DNA from: GCA-2748575 sp033722575
Lineage (GTDB): Bacteria; Pseudomonadota; Gammaproteobacteria; Pseudomonadales; Ketobacteraceae
Length of the DNA: 9,540 bases
NCBI GenBank assembly: GCA_033722575.1
Contig: JAWVYU010000195.1
Coordinates: 1-9,540, forward strand
Reading direction: 5' to 3'
Position numbers and translations under genes: made by a program. This document shows, in pieces, positions 1 to 5,663 of the stretch. Each line of letters starts with the position of its first letter. Within the stretch, counting starts at the first letter, position 1. The notes below the pieces were generated by a model that did no database searches, was not told the DNA's origin, and was given only the letters and a program-made list of their open reading frames with translations.

Positions 1-592
1 CATCGGGGCAGGTGTGGATGGGCACACCCACGCCACGGCCGTATGACAGTGAATCATTGGTCCAGCATACCGGGCCCACGCCGTGGTAGCCATCACGGCA
101 TACCGGATAGCAAAGGCCGGCATCCAGCTCCTCACCTGCTGCACACTGGTTGGGAATCCAGCCTACACCACGGCCATAGGATGCGTCCTTCAGCCAGCAA
201 ACCGGGCCTACGCCGTTGTAGCCTTCATCGCAGTAGGGATAGCAGAGCCCGGCATCGTTCTCTTTGCCTGACGGGCACTCACCGGTCCAGATGTTGCTGG
301 GGATAGTACCCACACCGCGACCATAGGAGAGCGGACGGTCAGACCAGCACACCGGGCCCACGCCGTGGTAGCCATCGCGACACTCCGGATAACAGAGGCC
401 GGCATCCAGTTCGTTGCCTGCGCCGCAACGGGTCGGAATCTTGCCCACACCGCGACCATAGGACGCATTCTGTTTCCAGCAAACGGGGCCGACGCCGTTA
501 TAACCCTCTCTGCAGGGCTCGTAACACAATCCGGCATCGTATTCCTCATCGGACGCACAGGTCAGTGGCGTGCCTACACCGCGGCCATAGGC
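1..592 (-). repeat. Tandem Cys-rich protein repeat, four full units plus partial fifth (within the lipoprotein gene)
   Basis: The coding sequence repeats from 592 downward. Unit 1 is 592-464 (43 residues), unit 2 463-329 (45), unit 3 328-182 (49), unit 4 181-47 (45), and a fifth begins at 46. Each unit starts [AS]YGRGVG, contains DAGLCY and ends GVGPVCW. Cysteine spacing is strictly C-x10-C-x3-C-x10-C in all four full units. With four cysteines each, two disulfides per unit are plausible in the periplasm or outside the cell. Unit 3 carries extra residues before its first Cys (TIPSNIWTGEC). I do not recognise a named domain with certainty. Confidence 0.9.
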
Positions 593-2605
593 CAGCCGGG
601 GCGGATCAACTATTTCGTTATCGCAGGCATCACTGATCTTGGCCAGCGACCCGTTGATATTCAGATGGGAATTGGTGCCACCAACGGCATCCACGCCGGT
701 TACTGTAAAATCCAGACATTCAAATGCCGGTATCTTGATGTTGGCGATTGGCTCTACCAGTTGCTTGACAACCTCGGCAAAGGAGTCCGCCACCAGATCG
801 CTGGCCAGCTCATTAATGCCACTGGTGACCCAGCTGTTGTTTGCCAACCGGAAACCGGTAATCACCACTTCCGGCGGCTCGGGAAAGCCGATCGCCAGGG
901 TGTTATCCTCCGCCACACCGATGGACAGCGGGATTTTGGAATCCAGACGGACCGCCAGGTCGTTGCTGTAAAGCCCATCATCTTTTTTGGACTCTGACGC
1001 CACTTCCAGGCCGTAAACATTCATGGTGATCGCAGCGGTGTTAGCCACCTCGGTGATTTCTACAGTCGCAGGGGTGGGATTGTTCACCAGCAAGCGGTGG
1101 GTGACCGACTCGCCCCCCAGGTTTTCATCCCGGGGCAGGCCAAACTGCAGGCTGGTACCGGCCATGTTCATTTGGGTAAGCCCTACAGAGTGCGCCGAAG
1201 CCAATGTTTGATTGATTACGTTGGTGTTAATGGATATGGCGAAATCACCGTTACCCAGGTCGGCAGGAGGCAGGGGATCATTGGTAAACAGCGAGCCCGT
1301 CAGCGGCTGGGGAATGTCTGTGTCCACAGTCACCGGAATGACACTGCCGGCGAGCTGGGCATAGAGTTCATTGTCTGTGGTGGTGATAGCGGAAATATTG
1401 GCTGCCATGGCCATGTCATGGGCGGCCACCGCATCCTGAATACGAATGGTGTAGGCATCCTGGAGAACATTGGCCAGCATCTCGGGTATGGCGTCGTTGA
1501 GCGCATTTTCCACGGCATTGGACACCACACCATTGAGCAGATTCAGAAGGCCTGTGGTAATGCCGGAGAGAATCGCATCCCCAACAGAACCAACCCCGTC
1601 AAAGTCAATAGCACCCACTGTGAAACTGAAATTGGAAATATCCACATCAGGCATCTGATCAACGACCCCAAGGCCAAGGTCCCCTGCCAGCCCGATGGGC
1701 CCTATCGTTGCACCGATATTGATATCCAGGGGTGGCAGGAAGCCGTTATAACTGCGCAGCGTAATGGTGGCGTGCACATTGCTGATGGTGCCATCAAAGC
1801 CGGCGGAATTGCCGTTATTCAGGTCCATATTGAAGTCCTGCGCCGACAGGTCGATGGTGCGGATAAAACCGGAAGGCCCGTAAGTTTCGCCGAACAACCC
1901 TTTCCAGGTTCCGTTATAAAGTTCGGTACCGGCCACCAGGGAATTCAGGTCCATGCCGTTCAGTGCATTGACAATCTCGTCCACCGCAATGTCCATACCC
2001 GCCTGGGTGATTTTGGCGGTCAGCGACGGATCGTAATCCAGCCCCAGGGCGGCGTACAGTGTGGTGCTGCTATGACCCAGCGTATCCTCGGCGATATAGG
2101 TGTATACGTCAGTCTCGGGCACATCCACGGTAAAATGCAGCGTATCATCCACCGTGATATTAACGCCGTTTACTGACATGGAGCTGACGCCCAGCTCATC
2201 GACCGCAAGACCGTTAATGGTGGCGGTTCCGCCGTTAATTTCGGAACCCAGAATAACCACCTTGGGGCCTTTGGTGTCATAGATAAAACGTACCTGTGGG
2301 CCGCCCGGAGGATCAACATGGAACTTGTTGTAACCCTCCAGGAAATAATTGGAGAAGTCTGCCCCGTCGCCGGTGGCAGAGGTTGCACCGGGTGTGAAAT
2401 GGGTCTCAACGGAATAACCGTTAAGCTCCATGGTGGGGAGGCTGCCTGGTTGTTTGCTGTAAGTGACAGTAAATGTGGGTGGGGTGGTGTTGACAGAGTC
2501 TTTCAGCGGGGCTTCGATTTTATAATCGCTGCCACAGGCTGCAAGACCGGCGCACAGCAGCAACAAGGCTGCGCGCTGCACGGAGCGGCTGAAGTATTGG
2601 AGCAT
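1..2605 (-). CDS. Putative BPI/TULIP-like outer-membrane lipoprotein with Ig-like domain and C-terminal Cys-rich repeats (3' end beyond window)
   Basis: An uninterrupted frame reads from ATG at 2605 to the left edge: 868 codons, no stop. AAGGA lies 10 nt upstream of the ATG. Residues 1-24 form a lipoprotein signal with lipobox L21-A-A-C24; Gly at +2 gives no inner-membrane retention signal, so outer-membrane anchoring is likely. Residues about 108-187 read like a bacterial Ig-like domain (DTKGPKVVILGS, then DELGVSSMSVNG, then YIAEDTLGHSSTT). Residues about 190-425 and 445-660 resemble the two halves of BPI-type TULIP proteins: an early KITQAGMDIA helix, the VENALNDAIPEML helix (365-377), INTNVINQTLASAHSVGL (459-476), and a closing LVEPIANIKIPAF helix-strand (616-628). 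TULIP folds bind lipids in a hydrophobic groove. Residues 672-868 are four Cys-rich units plus the start of a fifth. The lipoprotein call is firm, the Ig-like call fair, and the TULIP call rests on remembered family pattern. Substrate unknown. Confidence 0.75.
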   Translation of the reverse strand, partial: MLQYFSRSVQRAALLLLCAGLAACGSDYKIEAPLKDSVNTTPPTFTVTYSKQPGSLPTMELNGYSVETHFTPGATSATGDGADFSNYFLEGYNKFHVDPPGGPQVRFIYDTKGPKVVILGSEINGGTATINGLAVDELGVSSMSVNGVNITVDDTLHFTVDVPETDVYTYIAEDTLGHSSTTLYAALGLDYDPSLTAKITQAGMDIAVDEIVNALNGMDLNSLVAGTELYNGTWKGLFGETYGPSGFIRTIDLSAQDFNMDLNNGNSAGFDGTISNVHATITLRSYNGFLPPLDINIGATIGPIGLAGDLGLGVVDQMPDVDISNFSFTVGAIDFDGVGSVGDAILSGITTGLLNLLNGVVSNAVENALNDAIPEMLANVLQDAYTIRIQDAVAAHDMAMAANISAITTTDNELYAQLAGSVIPVTVDTDIPQPLTGSLFTNDPLPPADLGNGDFAISINTNVINQTLASAHSVGLTQMNMAGTSLQFGLPRDENLGGESVTHRLLVNNPTPATVEITEVANTAAITMNVYGLEVASESKKDDGLYSNDLAVRLDSKIPLSIGVAEDNTLAIGFPEPPEVVITGFRLANNSWVTSGINELASDLVADSFAEVVKQLVEPIANIKIPAFECLDFTVTGVDAVGGTNSHLNINGSLAKISDACDNEIVDPPRLAYGRGVGTPLTCASDEEYDAGLCYEPCREGYNGVGPVCWKQNASYGRGVGKIPTRCGAGNELDAGLCYPECRDGYHGVGPVCWSDRPLSYGRGVGTIPSNIWTGECPSGKENDAGLCYPYCDEGYNGVGPVCWLKDASYGRGVGWIPNQCAAGEELDAGLCYPVCRDGYHGVGPVCWTNDSLSYGRGVGVPIHTCPD

Positions 2606-2654
2606 TGCGAGTAGTTCCTTTTCCAGTAGTTATTATTGTTTCTGTTGTTCTACC

Positions 2655-2668
2655 GGTACTAAAGTACC
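2655..2668. promoter_or_regulatory. 14-bp dyad GGTACT-AA-AGTACC upstream of the lipoprotein gene
   Basis: GGTACT (2655-2660) and AGTACC (2663-2668) are perfect inverted repeats around AA. The dyad lies about 50 bp upstream of the lipoprotein start and overlaps a second short palindrome, TACCGGTA (2651-2658). It could be an operator or a weak RNA hairpin in the leader. The regulator is unknown. Confidence 0.4.
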
Positions 2669-2684
2669 ATATACAAAATGCGCT

Positions 2685-2702
2685 GGTAAACAGCTGTTTA
2701 CC
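2685..2702. promoter_or_regulatory. 18-bp perfect palindrome GGTAAACAGCTGTTTACC, candidate operator
   Basis: All 18 bases are self-complementary, centred at 2693/2694, about 80-97 bp upstream of the lipoprotein ATG. The centre-to-centre distance to the 2655-2668 dyad is 32 bp, close to three helical turns, and both dyads have GGTA...TACC ends. The length and position suit a dimeric regulator, but no regulator gene lies in the window. Calling it an operator is inference. Confidence 0.5.
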
Positions 2703-2825
2703 CTGACTGCAACACCAAACAACCTGTAAAAATTGGTATAAAGGGCTCACAAATTATTGAATTAAAAGGAGATATTGACTTTCTGCGGAATGCGGAGCGC
2801 GCTGAAAATTTAATATACACCGTAT

Positions 2826-2866
2826 AATGACTATAAAGTCTGCCGAGCAATCATACCATAGTCATT
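2826..2866. repeat. 9-bp perfect inverted repeat with 23-nt spacer downstream of the exporter gene
   Basis: AATGACTAT (2826-2834) pairs perfectly with ATAGTCATT (2858-2866). It sits about 50 bp past the exporter stop. There is no U-tract next to it on the minus-strand transcript, so a classical intrinsic terminator is not supported. It may be a 3'-end RNA hairpin or a protein-binding site. Confidence 0.35.
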
Positions 2867-2912
2867 TAGTTAAAAAGTGTAAATGCGGCCCTACTCTTTG
2901 GATGTAGCGCCC

Positions 2913-5276
2913 TCAGGAAGGGTCGGGCAGCGGTCGGGAAAGGTTCACACCGCGCCTGTTCTGGCGCTCCTCAACAAAGAGCAGAACCGGCACGAAGATG
3001 AAGAAATTGACAATCAGCGCGATAATCACGGTTATCGAAGTCAGCAGCCCCATGCTGGAATTGGGGTAATAATGTGAAGTTGCCATAACGCCGAAGTTCG
3101 CTGCAATGACCAGTGTCGTAGCCACCAGCGCCACGCCAACGGTTCGGAAGGTATAGCGTACGGCTTCTTCCGGCCCAAACCCCAGCTCTTCCCTCGCCCG
3201 TTTGTATTTACTGAGGAAGTGTACCGTATCATCAATGATAATACCCAGCGTCATGCAGGCGACAATACTCACCGAGATCCCGATATAGCCATCGATATAG
3301 GCCCAGATGCCGAAAGCAATCAAGGCAGGAAAAAGATTGGGAAGCAGGCTGAGAAACCCGTACTTCACTGATCGCATGGCAAACAGCAACAACACCGACA
3401 CAAGTACCAGCGCCACCGCAGTACCCACCAGCATACTGCGGCCGTTTTCGTACCCGAGGTCCCCCAGCAGCAGATCAAAAGCAACGGCTTCGGTATGCAT
3501 GTTGGTCGGCAGGTTTGTTTTGATCCAGGCGTTTGCATCACTGGCAAAGGCTTTGATCTCCGACGCCGAGAGCAAGCCAAGCAGAACATTGACCCGGGTT
3601 GCCGAGCGATTGATATTGATCTGGTTTTCAAGCCCCAGCCCAAAAGGCAAGGACAGCTGGTACATCAGGGCATATTGCGAAATCAGCTCACGGTTGTCCG
3701 GCACCCGATAAAAATCAGTTTGCCCTCCGTTCATATCCCTGTTCAACCGTTTGATCGTATCAGAAAAGCTACTCACGTATTTTACATTGGGGTGACGCCT
3801 GGCCCACTGGGCGAAGTTATCCAGGGCCTGCATATATTCCGGCGCCATAATGCCATCCGGCTCGCCGGAGGGAAACGCGAACATCACCCGGTGATGCCCG
3901 GTCAGCTCCTCTACCATGAATTCTGTGGCGGACCGGACCGGGTAGCTGTCATCAAAGTACTCAAACCAGACATCGTTCAACTGATTGTTGAAACTCTGGG
4001 AAGCGAGCGCCAGGCACACAACCCCGGTTACGGCGAATACCGGTAAGCGGCGCCGGATAATAACACCCGCCAGTGCTTCCATCAGCCTGGAGCCCTGGCG
4101 TTTCCGGTAGCGTCCCGTTGGCAGCAGGATCAGCAGAGCGGGCAAGAAAAACAATGACAAAAGCAGTGCAGCGGTAACACCAATAACCACCATATTGGCC
4201 ATATCTGCGAAAGGCGGTGACTTGGAGCTGTTAAGTAGCAGAAATCCGATGGCGGTGGTCAGGCTTGTGAGCAACACCGGCTGAAAGTTTACCCGGACAC
4301 TTTCGAACACAGCTTCTGTCTTGGGTCGGCCTGCAGCCATCAACTGTTGATACGTCATCAGTAAATGAATACTGTCGGCCACCGCCAGGGTAAGAATAAT
4401 CGCCGGGGCACCCGCCATCACCGGCGTCAGTTCAACCCCTGCCATCAGAATTCCGCCCACGGCAATCACATTGGACAGGGTAATCACCAGAAAGGTCAGC
4501 AGCACCAGCACAAGGCTGCGTAACATGAGCCACAGGCAAATGAAGATCGCCACCGAGGTATAAACACTGGTGGTGCTCATTTCGGTTTCGGTGGTTTGCT
4601 GGGAGGCAGCATGGTAAGGCACCATACCGGAGATCATGATATCCACATCAGGATACTTTTGCTGAAAGCGGTTCCTGATGGCTTCAGCCGCGTGCTGGAT
4701 CGCGGGTGCCCCGCTGCTGCCCTGCTCCCCCATGGTGACCATCACGCTCACGGCTGCCACATGCCCGGATTCCGACACGACATTATTCACCAGAAAGGGC
4801 TCACTGAGTGCGATGGATTTTATTGTGGCCAGCTGCCGGTTTGTGAGGGCGCCGGGTTTTTCCACCAGGTTGCGGACATAAAGGTCGTCGCCGCTGACAT
4901 CGGTGTGCTGGAAATTGATCAGCGAATCAACACGCAGGGTTTGAGGCAGGGTCCAGGCAGCTTCGGTCAATTCCTTCAGCAAGCTCAGGTTTTCCCGCGT
5001 GAACATGTCATTATTGGCAGGGTGCACAATAAACATGACATTGTCGTCACGGGTGAATTGCTGCTCCAGTGCCTCCAGCCCCTTGAGGCCTTCATGGGCC
5101 TCTGTGAACATCGCTCTCGGATCGTTCACATAGGATATGCTGCTGAACCCGGTAGCCGAAATAGCCACAACGATCAGCGAGGCGATAATCATCAGGGCAG
5201 GATACCGGGTTACGCAGCTCGCCAGCCTGGCAGGAAATCCACTCGTGTGTTCAGAAGAATTATTCTTGTTATGCAT
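2913..5276 (-). CDS. MMPL/RND-superfamily exporter (COG1033-type), probable lipid or hydrophobic-molecule transporter
   Basis: This 787-residue inner-membrane protein has the typical MMPL layout. TM1 (about 26-46) is followed by a large periplasmic loop (about 48-230), then TM2-6 (about 236-386). After a cytoplasmic linker (GRYRKRQ) comes TM7 (about 411-429), a second periplasmic loop (430-612) and TM8-12 (about 615-768). The expected intramembrane acidic residues are present in both halves: VADSIHLL (D301) and IDDTVHFL (D682/D683), probable proton-relay sites. Length and both halves are complete. Such proteins use the proton gradient to move lipids or other hydrophobic compounds from or across the inner membrane; the substrate here is unknown. 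The start at 5276 has only a weak AGAG-type ribosome site 4 nt upstream. The gene is divergent from aceA and lies upstream of the lipoprotein gene on the same strand. A dyad in its promoter suggests repression by a TetR-type regulator not in this window. Confidence 0.88.
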   Translation of the reverse strand: MHNKNNSSEHTSGFPARLASCVTRYPALMIIASLIVVAISATGFSSISYVNDPRAMFTEAHEGLKGLEALEQQFTRDDNVMFIVHPANNDMFTRENLSLLKELTEAAWTLPQTLRVDSLINFQHTDVSGDDLYVRNLVEKPGALTNRQLATIKSIALSEPFLVNNVVSESGHVAAVSVMVTMGEQGSSGAPAIQHAAEAIRNRFQQKYPDVDIMISGMVPYHAASQQTTETEMSTTSVYTSVAIFICLWLMLRSLVLVLLTFLVITLSNVIAVGGILMAGVELTPVMAGAPAIILTLAVADSIHLLMTYQQLMAAGRPKTEAVFESVRVNFQPVLLTSLTTAIGFLLLNSSKSPPFADMANMVVIGVTAALLLSLFFLPALLILLPTGRYRKRQGSRLMEALAGVIIRRRLPVFAVTGVVCLALASQSFNNQLNDVWFEYFDDSYPVRSATEFMVEELTGHHRVMFAFPSGEPDGIMAPEYMQALDNFAQWARRHPNVKYVSSFSDTIKRLNRDMNGGQTDFYRVPDNRELISQYALMYQLSLPFGLGLENQININRSATRVNVLLGLLSASEIKAFASDANAWIKTNLPTNMHTEAVAFDLLLGDLGYENGRSMLVGTAVALVLVSVLLLFAMRSVKYGFLSLLPNLFPALIAFGIWAYIDGYIGISVSIVACMTLGIIIDDTVHFLSKYKRAREELGFGPEEAVRYTFRTVGVALVATTLVIAANFGVMATSHYYPNSSMGLLTSITVIIALIVNFFIFVPVLLFVEERQNRRGVNLSRPLPDPS

Positions 5277-5311
5277 GTTGCTCTATGACTCGGTATACGG
5301 TGTTAACTTTA

Positions 5312-5341
5312 ATGTTAGCACCCGACCGACCAATTGGTCTA
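5312..5341 (-). promoter_or_regulatory. Candidate sigma-70 promoter of the exporter gene with extended -10
   Basis: On the minus strand, TAGACC (5341-5336, four of six matches to TTGACA) is followed after 18 nt by TAACAT (5317-5312), itself preceded by TGC, which gives an extended -10 (TGCTAACAT). The predicted transcript start is near 5305, about 30 nt before the ATG at 5276. The match is moderate and made by eye. Confidence 0.45.
5328..5339. promoter_or_regulatory. Candidate TetR-type operator GACCAATTGGTC in the exporter promoter
   Basis: GACCAATTGGTC is a perfect 12-bp palindrome, preceded by a further ACC-G (ACCGACCAATTGG on the plus strand). It overlaps the -35 and fills much of the spacer of the proposed exporter promoter, where a bound dimer would block RNA polymerase. 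GACC...GGTC dyads are common for TetR-family repressors of membrane exporters. No tetR gene lies in the window, so assignment to that family is inference. Confidence 0.5.
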
Positions 5342-5517
5342 GGTGATTAACAAGCCGTATTCTGCACCAGTATTTGTAGTTTTTTGTTTCTGAAACACCA
5401 CAAACGGGCCTGTACAGCACACCTGAATCAACATATCAGGATTCACAGAAACATTTTATTTCAAAGAGTTAGACAATCTTCCTAAATATTTCATGAAGTA
5501 TTTATAGCTGGCATTCA

Positions 5518-5523
5518 TATAAT
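5518..5523 (+). promoter_or_regulatory. Possible -10 box (TATAAT) for aceA
   Basis: A perfect TATAAT stands 140 bp upstream of the aceA ATG, but the sequence 17-18 bp further upstream (GAAGTA/TGAAGT) is a poor -35. If real, it would give an AT-rich leader of about 130 nt and probably need an activator. The area is AT-rich, so a chance match is quite possible. Confidence 0.3.
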
Positions 5524-5663
5524 AAATAGTGAACATACGATTTATTAATTTAATTTATTACCACCAGTTCTATAGACTCCTCCCCCGAAAGTCACAACAC
5601 ACGGTCCCAGACCAGTGAATTGTTGGCACCATTCATGTTTCTTAACACCAAGGAATCAGATCC

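Larger units (their letters stand above)
2606..2912. other. Intergenic region between exporter and lipoprotein genes
   Basis: This 307-bp AT-rich gap separates two co-oriented minus-strand genes. It holds a 14-bp dyad (2655-2668), an 18-bp perfect palindrome (2685-2702) and a 9-bp inverted repeat (2826-2834 with 2858-2866). I see no hairpin followed by a T-run on the minus strand, so there is no obvious intrinsic terminator after the exporter. I found no convincing sigma-70 promoter for the lipoprotein gene, and no credible small gene or RNA gene. The lipoprotein gene could be read through from the exporter or start from a weak, regulator-dependent promoter near the dyads. Confidence 0.6.
5277..5663. 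other. Divergent intergenic region between the exporter gene and aceA
   Basis: This 387-bp region holds the exporter promoter and dyad near 5312-5341. Further right is a perfect 13-bp palindrome TGTTTCTGAAACA (5385-5397), then an inverted repeat TGAATC/GATTCA (5424-5429 and 5440-5445) overlapped by CCTGA/TCAGG (5422-5426 and 5436-5440). A TATAAT box lies at 5518-5523, a strongly AT-rich block at about 5539-5560, and the aceA ribosome site at 5650-5654. I found no RNA gene and no convincing small ORF. Confidence 0.6.

Noticed and set aside
1..592. Regularly spaced repeats that could look like a CRISPR array
   Set aside because: The periodicity is 129-147 bp, repeats and 'spacers' are both protein-coding, and the conserved codons define a Cys-rich protein module.
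365..2176. Long plus-strand open frames (365-997 and 1097-2176) opposite the lipoprotein gene
   Set aside because: They are antisense shadows. The minus-strand frame is continuous from 2605 to the edge, with a lipobox, coherent domains and conserved repeats; the plus-strand products show none of this.
2775..2813. Possible 12-codon plus-strand peptide starting at TTG 2775 after AAGGAG
   Set aside because: It is very short with a rare start and no sign of conservation; a chance ribosome-site-like hexamer in an AT-rich gap is the simpler reading.
4596..5288. 230-codon plus-strand open frame opposite the exporter N-terminal part
   Set aside because: It is antisense to a well-supported MMPL protein. 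Its translation is rich in His, Arg and Gly with no recognisable motif, and there is no ribosome site.
5624..5638. TGGCAC at 5624-5629 as a sigma-54 promoter element before aceA
   Set aside because: The required TTGC at the -12 position is absent (ATGT instead), and it lies very close to the start codon.
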